Source: Zhengitettix transpicula (lineage: Eukaryota > Arthropoda > Insecta > Orthoptera > Tetrigidae). From it: a DNA stretch of 64,000 nt. The stretch's first letter is position 1. Each line of letters starts with the position of its first letter. The position numbers and the translations under genes are program-made. The notes under the pieces were generated by a model. That model saw only the letters and a list, made by a program, of their open reading frames with translations. It was not told the origin of the DNA and did no database searches. Location: assembly GCA_037074705.1 (NCBI GenBank), contig CM073590.1, positions 38,401,895-38,465,894 on the forward strand, in the 5' to 3' direction. This document shows positions 1 through 12,135 of the stretch, piece by piece.

Positions 1-547
1 AATTTTCGGACATGAAACATTAACTAAATAATAATTTATTTATTTATGGGTTTTAGGTCGCGTCCACCCTGAAGAAGAAATAAATGTTATGAATTGTCTT
101 ATCACTATTATAAATATTGAGAATTTTAAAATTAAATTAAAAAATTAATTAGTTTATCACTTTTCCCGTTTATGTTGTTATAAGATGTTCGCTATTATTT
201 CATTTCTGTATTTTAGTTAAGTTCAATTTGTAGATCGTAAAATTGGCTCTTTACTGACGTCTAATACATGGCGGATTAGCCTGACGAATACTTATGGCAT
301 AAACACCATCACTAATTTGAATTCATGTAATATGTATTTTGTGTTTTATTCCGCGATTTATGTTTACGTATGAATGTATAATTTGTTTATATTATAGTAT
401 TGTACGGTTATATTACTTGATTATTAGTTTCTCACGATTGTACAATAATTTACGATTTAATTTATTTTGTAGGATAAATATAAGTCTAGATCTAAATCTT
501 TAAAATAAAAATAAAAAGTATGATTGGAGACTGTTTTAAAGGTTTAC
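1..547. other. AT-rich unassigned DNA
   Basis: No coding frame, RNA gene or recognisable repeat is visible here. The stretch is strongly AT-rich and ends where similarity to the family A repeat begins. Confidence 0.5.
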
Positions 548-850
548 TCTTACTTGGAAAATCTCCTAAGCTGGTTGAGGCACGGAGAAGGGAATGCTGC
601 GTCCCCACAGCAAACCCCTCTCCCGCTATCGGAAGGGCGTGGGACAAGTACCCAATGCCCGACGTACCTGATGCAGGTTTTTCTAGTATTTGTCCTGCAT
701 TTATTTAGGCGAATACCGGGTAGGATCCTTAAAATATAGGCCGGGGGCCCTAGTTAACTCTTGGCTACCCCCCTCTACCCTTCCACGTCCCCCCTTTCAG
801 ATCCCTTTCCTATGCTACAAGAGGGGAGTTGTCACTATGTGGATAAACAT
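548..850 (+). repeat. Family A interspersed repeat, copy 1 (truncated at both ends)
   Basis: This is one of seven copies of the same repeat in the window (others at 14.5, 20.7, 35.8, 41.1, 44.2 and 47.5 kb). The shared core runs from 'AAGCTGGTTGAGGCACGGAG' through 'GATGCAGGTTTTTCTAG' and 'GTAGGATCCTTAAAATATA' to 'GGGGAGTTGTCACTATGTGG'. This copy lacks the upstream part ('TTTGAACTAAGGTTCCCACA') and stops before the terminal A-run seen in copies 3 and 6. A short open frame (520-708) contains the family frame 'SPAIGRAWDKYPMPD', but there is no independent sign that it is a protein. The family looks like a retroposon because its 3' end is constant and its 5' end variable; its class is unknown. 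Confidence 0.85.
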
Positions 851-861
851 TGCATATTAAT

Positions 862-1530
862 ACTTTACAATAATACCACGGCTATTTCTCAGGGTCGATC
901 ACCGGGCCTTCAATAAAGAATACTTATTAAACAATCAAATTCAGAACCTATCAAGGCATTAATTCAAACAATCAATAGAACATTACAATACAAAATATGT
1001 GATATGAAATTTAAAGTCTGAAATATGACGATAATATAATTTACTTGCGAGTTTACAGATAGTAAGTTGTGCAGTTTTACCTTAATGTTTTCGTGTACCA
1101 AGGACATGGGATCGTTCACACACACAATTATTAACGCTTTATAGACAGGCCATTATACACTGAATTTAAAGGGCAACACATACTGCTTGCCACGTTGACT
1201 CACTTCACTTCCTTTGATGTTCCTTCTATCAAAATCCTACTACCACACTCAAAAGTTTGTTATCTGCTGGATGCAATAATTGAAGAAAAAAATCTAACTC
1301 ATGAATGTAAACTAGACTCCGAACTCTTCCGCCTCGTGTAAAATAATAGTCAGCGTTGTATCGTTGCAGTTATTCGCTCATGGACTCGAAAACCGTAGAT
1401 AGTTCTGGATATTATAGCTGTTAGACTATGTACAGCCACACACTTTCTGAATTTATGTCCTTTCTATACCGTCTCCTTCCATACACACTGGAGCACTGCT
1501 CCCCACTAACTCGAGCTCTGCACAACATAT
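862..1530 (-). repeat. LTR-like fragment, minus strand, related to the TGTAATA family
   Basis: Read on the minus strand, this segment carries the order of landmarks seen in the better-bounded LTRs of the window. A 'GGCCTGT' block (near 1147) lies about 260 bp upstream of an 'AATAAAG'-like site with 'CCCTGAG' (near 889), which I take as the polyadenylation region. The same spacing is seen in the LTR at 42.1-43.1 kb. The left end is cut by the family A copy and the right end abuts the plus-strand LTR starting at 1531, so the two LTRs sit head to head. The boundaries are uncertain. Confidence 0.45.
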
Positions 1531-2634
1531 TGTGGTAATTAAGAACAAAATTTTACGATTTTTATTGTCCGCAGCGTAAATATAAGAATTGTGTACAAGA
1601 ATATGAAGCCTATAATGCTTGCTTGCAATGGGCATTGTCGCAAAGGCATAGCAGGATGCGCGGTACTGAAGTGTGTGTTGGGTGTCGGCGGAGAGAGAAA
1701 ATAAGATTTGAAAAACTTGAGTGTGTGTTGGGAGTCGGCGGAGAGAGAACTTGAAATGCAGAGTATGTTCTGGAAAGCGGCAGAGTGTGTTTTAGAGGGA
1801 GATAATTGAGAGTTGCGATAACCAGGAAAGCGAACCTGGTTCAAAGTTCCTGTTTTCAAGCAAGCGTATAGAGGCAGCAGAGGCATAATATTTTAAAGTC
1901 CCGTTTTTTTAAAAAAAATTACTAGTCAACAATTTGAAGTATTTGTCCATTGGCATATTAATGCAAGCATCAAAGATTTAAAACAACGTTATCAACTGTA
2001 AAGAGCAAGAAGTGTTGTTTGAAAATTACAATCACATTAAATTCCGTGAAATATGGTCTGTCAGTAAAGTGTTTAACAATAACCGAGTGAGATTGGGCCC
2101 CCCGTGCGAATAGCAAATGGTAATGTAAACTAAAATAAAATTTATTAATTGCAAACCTAATGTAAATAATAATTATCGCCAGATTTCGTATTTCAAATAA
2201 TTGTTAAAGTTAAGAAATTTTCTCATTGTAAGTTTTTAATTATCTTGTAACATTATAGTCCGATAGTAGGCCCTGAAATTAAGCCGTGGCACTTTACCAA
2301 CTTGTAAAAAAATTGTCAATCGTGATCAGAATTTGTTTTTAATAAATTAACTTTGTTTTATATTTTAAATTCTCACTTTTCATTTAAAATCCTATCATTT
2401 CAATTTTTAATTTGTACATTTAAAAATATAATTAAATTGTATTATTTCAAATGTGTTCCAATATGGGCTTATTTATATTGAATAATTAATCAAATATAGT
2501 GTGTATTACATTTTGGCGCCTCAACGTGGGGCTGTTTTTAATTTATAAATTATCATTTAATTGTGATCATTACATTTTGTGCTCCAATGTAGGTTTTTTT
2601 TTATTTAGAATGTAATAATTAAATTGTGATAATT

Positions 2635-2637
<3 letters not shown>
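1531..2637 (+). mobile_element. Solo-LTR-like element with two extra PBS-bearing end modules
   Basis: The element starts TGTGGTAATT and ends ATAATTACA. It is flanked on both sides by ATAT, which is a plausible 4-bp target-site duplication, although the right side is a (TA)n tract. The U3 part holds three 50-bp tandem units (1671-1820). A 'TAATTATCGCC' block and an 'AGGCCCTGAAATT' block match the R/U5 region of the LTR at 42.1 kb. The right end is unusual: ATTACA occurs at 2510, 2574 and 2637, with 'TTTTGGCGCCTCAACGTGGG' after the first and a decayed version after the second. TGGCGCC straight after an LTR end is what a tRNA primer-binding site looks like. No gag or pol is present. The class is inferred to be gypsy-like from the ATAT target. 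Confidence 0.65.
1671..1820 (+). repeat. Three 50-bp tandem units in the LTR U3
   Basis: Units begin at 1671, 1721 and 1771. The first two share 'GTGTGTGTTGGG' followed by 'GTCGGCGGAGAGAGAA'; the third is a decayed version ('GTATGTTCTGGAAAGCGGCAG'). Tandem units in U3 often carry enhancer sites in LTR elements; that role is inference here. Confidence 0.75.

Positions 2638-2676
<39 letters not shown>
2638..2676. repeat. (TA)n microsatellite
   Basis: A near-perfect alternating AT tract directly abuts the right end of the preceding LTR-like element. Confidence 0.97.
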
Positions 2677-2681
<5 letters not shown>

Positions 2682-5391
2682 TTTTAAAATAACATAGGTC
2701 ATTTTTAAAATTGAGAATCAATATTTTCAAATAATTTATATATAAGATTTTTGTTGAATTGTCAATGCTTTTAAATGAAATTCATAAAATAAATTCAATA
2801 GAGATACAGTCAATATTGCCAAAATCTTCAGATTTCCAAAATTAAATATTTTATAAATTATCAATAACTTTTATTTTTTCAATCCGACAGATAAACTTTG
2901 GGTATATAGTACAAAATCATTAATAAATCATATATCCGTCGTAATAATTTAAATTTATGAAGAAAATTCTTAACATAATATCATAAATATTTATTCTCGC
3001 AGTTTGATGAGTTTGGCAATTACTATCAACCACTTTTTACTTTAATGAAAGAAATTATTATTGATTAGATTTATAAGCGTTTTACTATAAGTCTTAATAA
3101 AGTCACAATAGTCCTATAGAAGGAATTAAAAAATTTTCTTTTAAAAAGTATGCGCACAGGATAGATAATTTAGTAAAGGGTCGGCATAAAAGTAGATAGT
3201 CTGTACTTAAAACGTGAGAAATATAATTCCAGCAGCTGCAAGCGGAAATTACGCCACACTGTGCTGCCAATAAAATACAGCACAGTTCATAGCCCGGTGA
3301 AAGCCTCCTTTGTATTGCCAATAAATAAAGTTATAAAACTTATATATAACATCCAATTTAGGAAAGGAAACTTTTTTTACATTTTTATTACTTCTTGTGT
3401 CTCTTTCAATGCGCCAGAATTGGAAATAAACTTATTTTATACTGGGGAACGTGTCAATAAAAGTTTATAGGCAATTTTCGCCCTCTTCATGCGTCGGATC
3501 CTAAACGTACAGATGTCGCTCCCTCGAGGTTCTATTACGAACACAACCGCACTCCTGGCCAGATATTGCAACGCTGAGATTGTATTGCGGAAAAATCTCT
3601 CTTGAAAATCTCCATATGAAATATGTGTTAAAAAAGTCTTTCTCACATTTACGACACTGAATTATTTGTAAACTTTGATACCTATCTTAGTACTTTCATA
3701 ACTTTTAGTTGTTATGTTATTGTATAAATTGAATAAAATATACAGATTAAAAATAATATATTGAATGTAAAATTAAAAAGGATATTTTTTTTTATTTATA
3801 TAAGTTAAGTTAACTTCGCAAGAAGAAAGATGTGCCATGGATAATAATAATTAGGTAATTCTATGAGCAAGCTGAGGTTAATACCACAATGTACACTCAC
3901 AGCCTACTTAACAGTGATCCTACACTCAAATGAAGAGTGGCAAATGGTCAGGTTGAAGGTGAAGTTTATTGATATTAAATAATTTATTTGCAAATAATAA
4001 AATAATACATCCATGAAGTAATCTGAAGTGGCGATTGGTAACAGTCAGTTTTTTTCTTGTCTCTGAGAATACGCATTCATTTCAATTGGAATATTTTTAT
4101 TTATTCATACCCCAGAATAAAGTATGGTTTTGGTATATTAATTTATGTATATAAAATCCGCTAATTATCTTTGGAAATTTATTTCAAAATGTACAATATT
4201 CCTATTGAGAAAATACTGCAAATTGAAATTATCAATCGGTCCGTAGGCAGTGATTTGCGTCTCTGTCTGAATTGCGTCCGTTTTTAGTAAGTTAATAATT
4301 AAAATAATAATAATGGAATCATTTATTATTATAAAACTAAATTTCTCATTGCCTAAAATATTTTATCTCCACTCGATGCAGTCATTTTTCTAGTTTTTAC
4401 ATTTAACCAACGATTTTTCTTCTCGTTTACATATAAATTATTTTTCAGTTATTCAGTTTTATTTTCCCTAAAATAATTTTTATTTTGTTTTACTACATAT
4501 TTTGCGTGTCATTATTTGAATTGTGTATATTTCATTGTTATATTTCATTAACGAAGAATGTAATGGTGCCTTATTTTTTTAAATTAATTCTCAGAAGACG
4601 ACTAATGGAATCATTAAGTCTAAAATAAAATAAAAACATATGAGTAATTTGATGTTTTATGACTCGAGTAGTTTCAAAACGACTACTAGACAAACATTAT
4701 TTACTAATTCATATAGCTAAAGCTAAGAAAACATATCGTGGTTTAGCACATGTTTAAGAAATGCAGCCTAATAAGCATCAAATAAGACAATTTCATAATT
4801 TTTATAAAAGCGAAAGGAAATTGTAATATTTCCGATTTTTTGAAAATATTTTACAGTTGGGTCGGACAATTCGTATGTTAAATCCAAGACTACCCTCTGA
4901 TGAAAATTTTCGGAGAATTACAATATAGCCTCTATTGAAATCGTCTGTAATAACTTCTATTGTTAATTTATTAACGTATTTTGATTTATTTAATAGATAT
5001 GTGAAATAAATGCGTGTGACGCCGTCCTATCTGGATTATACGTATGTGTTAGTTTGAAATACTGACAAAACTATCTAGTCTACGGATTTTTACAAAAAAA
5101 TATAATGCGTATTCTTAGTTGTTTAGCAGCCAGTGAAATTTATATCACATAATAAAAAGGATTGAAAATACATATTTGTATTTTGAAAATTATTTTTCGA
5201 TAGAGGATATATTCTTAACAATAATTTATATTATGTACGAAATTATGATGGTATTAAATAGTAATAAAATTTAACGAAACTAAACAAAAACTTCAAATTA
5301 TAAGTTTCAGGTACAACTTTTTACAGCGATGAAAGGTACATAATTTGAAAAAAATTACGCTACGCATTTGCAGATATTCGTATGCCGAGTG
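2677..5391. other. AT-rich unassigned DNA
   Basis: The stretch is mostly AT-rich with a slightly more GC-rich patch near 3480-3600. The open frames here (for example 3261-3470) show no recognisable domain or repeat similarity, and I regard them as chance. Confidence 0.5.
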
Positions 5392-5426
5392 AAAACCTCA
5401 TGCAAATTGTCGTAGCATGAGGTTTT
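5392..5426. other. Perfect 12-bp stem hairpin
   Basis: AAAACCTCATGC (5392-5403) is followed by an 11-nt loop and its exact reverse complement GCATGAGGTTTT (5415-5426). The stem does not extend further, so it is shorter than a normal miRNA precursor. The surrounding 5390-5600 segment is more GC-rich than its neighbours. A function is not indicated. Confidence 0.6.
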
Positions 5427-6244
5427 GCAGAATATAGGCGCACGTGTCGCGTAACACGTCAGCAAGATTGGACAGCATCTGGCGGCACCATTATGTTCCA
5501 TAACTCTGAACCGTTAGGACCAGAGTTGCTATGTCATCCGTAGAAGAACTACGGCTTAGGGAAAGAGTAAACGACGCCCTTTAAAATACAACTGGGTGGC
5601 GTATTGTCTCGTCCCTCGATAGAAGTTATAATTAACACAACGGGGTTCATTTTTTTTCCAGTATAGGGTAATAATTTATATTTTATTACCACAACTTCAG
5701 GATCACCAGTTAATTCCAGTATCAGTTATTTATTGAACCTGTCTAACAATGAAATAATATTTGGTTTTATAAAATTTACAACTTTTACATTAATAAGCAG
5801 GCTTGCTTCTAAATTAAAGGAATTCATTTGTCATCTACAACAGATTTTGTTCTGCAAACGATAAATATAGCTCCTTGTTTTTCAGTCTTCGGAGACGCGA
5901 AGTGATGGTGTGAGAAATACCAGAGAAAGAGCCGTCATAGAAGAGCATTTAAAAAAAAGTGAGATGTGGGAAAGTGGGGGTGTTGGAGAGTGGGGTTGCT
6001 GACGTTTTCAATGAGTGGAAGAATGTGTTATGAGATGACTTTTTAATAAGTCGTAAAATACGAAAGTAAATGTTACGTGTTTATTTAAAGTGATGCTAGA
6101 GATCGAAGACGTGAATGAAGAATATTTATTTATCTCAGTAATTTGTCACACCTATACCTGAAGGTCGAATTCCGACAAGTATTTAAACCCGTATCTCAGA
6201 CAGTTCAGCCATAAAATACCCCGTAGAATATGAGTTCTTAAATG
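5427..6244. other. Unassigned DNA
   Basis: A moderately GC-richer patch (to about 5620) is followed by AT-rich DNA. I see no gene or repeat boundary. Confidence 0.45.
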
Positions 6245-6530
6245 AAATATTAACCTGAATTTTTTTAGCATTTAATAAATTGTTTGCTCCCTTCCCATGA
6301 CAAAAGCCGTTAAAATTAAAAACAAACAACATCGGGAGATCATTGACTAAGACAAATATTGTTTCGACGCAAATATCGGCTGTTTTAGTATGTTTGAATA
6401 TTTCCAGCCCCGCCCCTAGGGACATTAGTTTGTTTCCGGTTCGAAAGCAACATTTGTACAAATTTTGGTGCATTATTCTGCACGCGTGTAGATTTATATG
6501 CGTAACATACACACACAAGCAAACTGTTAA
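6245..6530 (-). mobile_element. Helitron-like element fragment (left/5' part), decayed
   Basis: On the minus strand this matches the 5' portion and one internal unit of the larger elements at 36.1-38.3, 49.7-53.3 and 54.3-55.3 kb. Shared strings are 'CGCAAATATCGGCTGTTTTA' next to 'GTATGTTTGAATATTTCC' (read on the plus strand) and 'AAACAAACAACATCGG'. The end near 6530 has the same run of TATG/TTTG-type units. Neither element terminus is intact. Confidence 0.65.
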
Positions 6531-9500
6531 TTTTACTTAATAGATTTTTTATGGTTAATTAATCCTTAAAATCCAAATAACACATATTCTTAAAATGTTA
6601 CCCATTTGATTATTACATTACCTTACAAATTAGGACCTTATGACGAATATTGCGTCATGTTGATCTGTTTTGTAAACAATTTTTTGTCAATAATTAACTT
6701 TACATTTTTAAAAAATTAAAATGTTAAATAGTATTGATTATATATTATAATAAAAACTACATGGCATTTATTTTACTTTATCTAACTGACCTTAATCATA
6801 CATTACATTCACGTGTGTTTTAATGTTAATGTTTTTATTTATAATTTGGTTTACACTGGTAGACTGAAAATAAATTGGTGTTATATATTAATTCAAATAA
6901 TTTTTGAAGATTTTTTTGGACTTAAGTATGTAGCATTTAGAAGAGTTGGAATGATTTTCTGAAGAGAATTGAGAATAAAATATTCGTTTAATTTTTAAAC
7001 ATATAACTTTTCTAAGTTAATAAAATATTATATCTGACTCAAATATCTTGAAACACTGCTTATGCTCCATTTACATTGCTGTCGAAATAAATATGTGTGC
7101 ATCAGATTATTGCTCCATTATACGAGAAATAGACGCGAAATTTAATAATGGATAAAATCACTATTATCTTATGTTATCAAATTACCTAACAAATTTGTTT
7201 ATTATCCGGACCTCTAATGAAAGCTACCCATACGTGCTCAATGAGAAAATAAAAATATTTTAATTAATACATTTGGCCGCGTGAATAGTATTTTAAATTA
7301 CGTGTCGTACATATGAAATATTTTTATTGATAATGCATGTTTTCACATTAAAAATCACCAGTTACAATATTTAACATTCATGTTCGTAATCAAAGCATAG
7401 TAAAGTACAAACAAGAACTGGTACACCGTGACATGGAATTTCAATACGAATGATTGAATTCACATTTCAGGACAGAATTAATCTGGAACGCGGGGCTTTG
7501 AGTTATTTCGTAGTGCGTAATGAAAACTCCAAAGCAAAGAGCTTCATTATTGCGAATGTCCCTTTTGGCGTGTCTGTTTCCGAGAGATAATTCGTCGCGC
7601 TGTCAATGTCCCTCTCACATAACGCGTTCCACACAGTTTCAGTCAGAGAACAAACCTCCAATCCTATTAACACAAACACTTCACATCGCTAGCAGCGCAA
7701 AACAGAGTCGCTATTACCATTCCATAACTCCTATCTACTTTTGCTATTAGCCTATTCAATCATTTACATCACACGTCAGGACGTGTTTGCTCGGAACACG
7801 CTCGGAGGATATGCGATTAAGACTGGAAAATGCTGCACTTACTGCGGCCAACGCATACACTAGTTAGAACAGTGTGTTCGTGAATTACGCCAATCGATTA
7901 TTCAAATCCAAATGCTTTCCTGGAACAAGTATACGAGCATGAAACAAGAAAATGTTTATGCAATCCATTAGTTGTGTTCTCGAAGTAAATGGGAAATATT
8001 AAAAAATTATTTTCCAAATTGGTAGCTCATTCTCTGATTATTAATGTTGCAAAAAATGTTTCGAAACTACGATCTAGAGATCTAGAGACAAAAGTCAAGT
8101 GATTTAACTAGACAGCTACGATTTTATAAAATAAATAATTCTGTCTTATGCTGTTTGGGTGGTCAATGGAGAAATACTCTTTACAGTAGTATTAGTAGAG
8201 CAAAATAACAAAGAAAATCTAAGTTTGCGAGAGCATAAAAATTTGTAAATCAACTAGTATATATTAAAAATAACCTGAGACTAGATGTTAAATTGTAAAT
8301 AGATTAATAATTGAAAATAAAATAAAATATTTTTATAACCAATAAAATTCTAAAATTCATTATTTGCAGGTGAATGTCATTCACGGGTTCTTATATGATG
8401 CGTATTGATGTTTAATACCTTATAATATATCCATTAAACTTAATTTCAAATTATATTGCCAAATATTGGTTCGTAAATTCCTTTTAATAAAATTGTTTAA
8501 TTTACAAAATTTTTGGAATTTTCATATTGAAATGCTTACTTTCATTTTGAAAATATCTTCAGTTCAGAATTTACTATGTGACATAATTAATTTCGGTATA
8601 ATGAATACATATAAAAAATTATTGACGAAATAAATTGAATGAAACGGTGAATAAGAAAATTTAACGTCTGACTCTTAAAACCTCAGGTAACTCAGTGGGC
8701 TCAGAATAAATTAGACAAACTACAATTTGACCTTGACTATGCGAAGTAGACTTTCTTAAACGTATGATCATATCATCAAAGCGTTGCGTAAATTGAGGAC
8801 TCGACTAGATACCCTTTGAGCTGTTGGGCTATTAATGAGTCAATCATTGATGTTGTTTCGTTTGGGATGATAAGACTCTCTGGACTTGATCGCTACAGTA
8901 TTTTTCTCCCTACTTATACGTTGGTTCACCTTCCAACTTTTTTACTATCGCCAATCTGCTACTACATTTATCAAGTGTTTCTCTTGCATTTCTCGCTATC
9001 ACCAGAAGCTATACTGTACTGTCGATCAAATACTGAATGCCATCCACTGACAGAATAACAGCTGCTTTTTTACATCTCTCTCTTCAATGAAGTGTTCTGC
9101 CCTCAATCTGCTGCCGACTGACACCTCTCGTACTTCTGTAAACACAAGAATTTGTCTAAATTCGCGCACTTGCCTTTCGCCAGGACATATAGCAGTAACC
9201 ATCACTCTGAGAAAAGTGTTTTGTCTTCCCAAGTAACGAGAAGTGCCTTTGCTGCAGAAAAAATCGCTATCATATTTACCATGGTCATAAACAAATAGGT
9301 ACCCTCTTTACCTTGGTTATAAACATTGGTGATAAATCCTTTGAATGTTCAACATGATATTGTCCGGGTGTAGTTGATCATCCAACTTTTTCAAAAATTA
9401 CGAATACCGTGGGACTTTCTTTCTACATTACAATGTTGTTTCCATTCTTGTAAAATTATATTTTCGATAATAATGAATGTTAAACAAAAATAATGACGTT

Positions 9501-9742
9501 AAGGTTTTTTGTTTCTTTGCAAATTATTACATAACAAGGTTGAATTGTAAGAAAAGTGAGACCAGTTAAATTCCTAAGCATTGAGCATTCAAAATCTCGT
9601 TTGTAAATCGTTGTAGAACAGAAAGGATACGTCTCTGGACAATGTTTCCCATTCAAAAAGTAATCTACTTATTTCGTTCTAGAACTTTGAATCGAAAATT
9701 TTGAAACATCTTGTATAAAGCCCGTAGGATGTGTTTTAGCAA
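6531..9742. other. AT-rich unassigned DNA
   Basis: I see no gene, RNA or transposon. A somewhat GC-richer patch lies at about 7480-7800 and includes a 76-codon open frame (7520-7750) with no recognisable similarity. A short direct duplication of AGATCTAG occurs near 8072. Confidence 0.45.
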
Positions 9743-10087
9743 TATAAAACCAGCATCAATCCACATGATCAACTGAACTCTGCGGAATTATCCAAGTGTG
9801 AAGGACGAGGACAATAATTTTCCAGTTTGTAGTGTACACAAGCTGAATAAATTAATTGGGGTTTATTTATGTATTTTAGTATTCTCGGTGTCAGGTTACA
9901 AAGGCAGCAATGCTTGCGACTCAGGTAAGGAAGGGTGGTGAACAGCGCGGCGTCCCTTTGTACAGATTAAAATATTGTGAGTGTCCGGCGAAGCTAAATC
10001 TTTGGTCACATGATTCTAACATGTTCCAACAAGACGCTCCACGGTCTCGGACATGTCTTCAAATGACCCTGAATTCGACCACGTGAA
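9743..10087 (+). other. Weak candidate: TATA box, splice-like acceptor and 69-codon open stretch
   Basis: TATAAAA lies at 9743-9749. A pyrimidine-rich 'TTTATTTATGTATTTTAG' acceptor-like site ends at 9879. From 9880 one frame stays open for 69 codons to a TGA at about 10087, with an ATG at the eleventh codon. The consensus donor GTAAGG occurs at 9925, so 9880-9924 could instead be a 45-nt exon that keeps the frame open. The peptide contains 'RLKYCECPAKLNLWSHDSN' and matches no family I know. Chance is a serious alternative. Confidence 0.15.
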
Positions 10088-11759
10088 CCCCTGAGAGGGC
10101 ATGAATAATTAAAACATTGCTATTAGTGGGAGCACAAATATGATTCTTATTGGATAAAAACAGCAGAATCAAATACCCTATGGGGGCATATCGGAAACAA
10201 AGGTGTGAAGGGAGCTTGCAAAGGAAGCTGAAGTTAGTTATGGAATTAATTTTTTCATTTAGTTCTGAGATGTTATAAATTAGTTAAGGAGCAGGAGTGA
10301 GTGATATTTTGGGAGGTTATGAATAAGTTGGATAGTTTTTAGTTTTCGAGTGTAGAGAACAGTACGTTTTGCGATGTTATAAGTTACTTTTAGGGAAGTT
10401 ATGAAGAAATTGGATTTTTGAGGGGAATTTGTTTTCCAGTTTTCGTTGAGAGAGTTTTGGAGAGTACGGCATTTGCACTTTAATGCCGACGAGAACCTGT
10501 CGGTTGGCTGGGTGACCACTTCCAGGAAATACGAGGGATTTCAGAGTCTCCGAGCTACCTGAGACGTCTACTGATCTGTCAGACGTGCAAGTGTTAAGAT
10601 ACCGGAAGATAATCTCCTTAAAGTCGGTTCATTAAAGCCATATGACCACCGCATTTTGGCCCATCAATCCCCATCAGAAATGGTCTCTGTTTTGTCTTTT
10701 GTAAGTAATGCAGTCTTTCTCGGTGTAAGAAGCTAGAAGATGATGACAGTGAACGTCATCGTAACGTCGCGCATACGCCTTTGCATCTTGTTGGAAGCCC
10801 GAGAATATTGTCTTTTGTCTTTTTATGTTTGTAAAATAGCCTTGGGTATTTCAGTTTGTAATAAGAGCAGGAAGTTAATGTTCTTTCTGTGTTAATAAAG
10901 TTTAAATGACTAATTATTGTAATTAATTTCACCCTGACAAAAATAATTTCAGAATTAAATTACAAAGTAAAAATTTAAATAACTCCAAAAGATACAGAAA
11001 CACGTTATTAATATGAAACATTAGATGCTCACTAAAAGATTTTTGATTGATACTTCTTATGTAGCCGTAGGGTAAGTTCGCGAGTTTGAAAATATGACGG
11101 ATACAGAAGTAGTTTAATGGGAAAACAGCAACGAAGTAAAATCAGGAAAACAGGTCAATTACACTTTCTTACCTTGGTGACTATCAAACGGTGTAATTTA
11201 TTAAATTTAATATGAAGAATGTGACAGTGTTATATTCGAAAAACACAAACATTTTATAACCGAGCTACTGAATTGTTGATTGTCAAAAACTGGGTCGGTT
11301 TGCTGATGAATCGATATGAGAATATTACTTTAAGTGTTCAGATGAGGCAAATATGAAGGAATAACAAGATAACGGAAGTAATGTGTGTTACAGAAGAAGT
11401 CATCGGAGACAGATATCGGATAGACGTGTCTCTAATTCGGAGGCGTAGTGTTTCTCGGTAAACGATAACGAATGTAGTTCTGTTTTCAACCTCGTACGAA
11501 GGGAAAAAGTAGCAAATTTGCAATGTGGAGGATTCACATTTATCATGTGACTAGCTACAAATACGTAAACTTCTTCACTTTAGTATGTATATGACAGCTT
11601 GTTTATTATGTTTCTCGCAAAAAATGATGATGAATTCCTCGCCAATATGGCGAAAAATGATAAATCGCAAACTGATGTAACACAGGAAGTTACCAATTAT
11701 AAATAACGTATTTATAGAAATATGTTAAGTTATTTCTGATTACGTCAATCTCGCCCATT
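10088..11759. other. Unassigned DNA
   Basis: This is mixed-composition DNA. Around 10450-10700 it is less AT-rich, but no frame or repeat could be identified. Confidence 0.45.
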
Positions 11760-12135
11760 ATTTGTTCACCTATTCTGTGGAATACTACGAATGGAATATG
11801 CAAATATCGCTTGAGTTCAGTCGTAACGTGCCCACTTTTGAGTTGTTTTCCTTTCTCTGGATGAGAAGGAGATTAGTAATGCTTTTGCGTTTTCTGCGAG
11901 CCAAGCCCACCAACTTCCGCGGAAACGTCATCTCTGGTGACTGCAGAAAAACTCGCTGTCGTTTCGCCGCGAGTCTAGTACCGCGACTGGCAGAGTAATT
12001 ACCGCACTTCATTTGAAATTCAAATTGGATCCGAGGCTGCGTCGGGCAACTCCGACAAGATCTGCCGTGTTAACTGCAGGTGCGCCTCACGTGCGTCCGT
12101 CCTGTTATGGACAGAAGTCGTTCTTTCTGTCCCTG
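11760..12135. other. GC-richer island
   Basis: The block stands out from its AT-rich surroundings and contains several CpG-bearing strings such as 'CTTCCGCGGAAACGTC' and 'GTCGTTTCGCCGCGAG'. Frames on both strands (11762-11998 plus, 11785-12012 minus) overlap here and neither resembles a known protein. A conserved non-coding element, a promoter or an old transposon are all possible. Confidence 0.35.
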
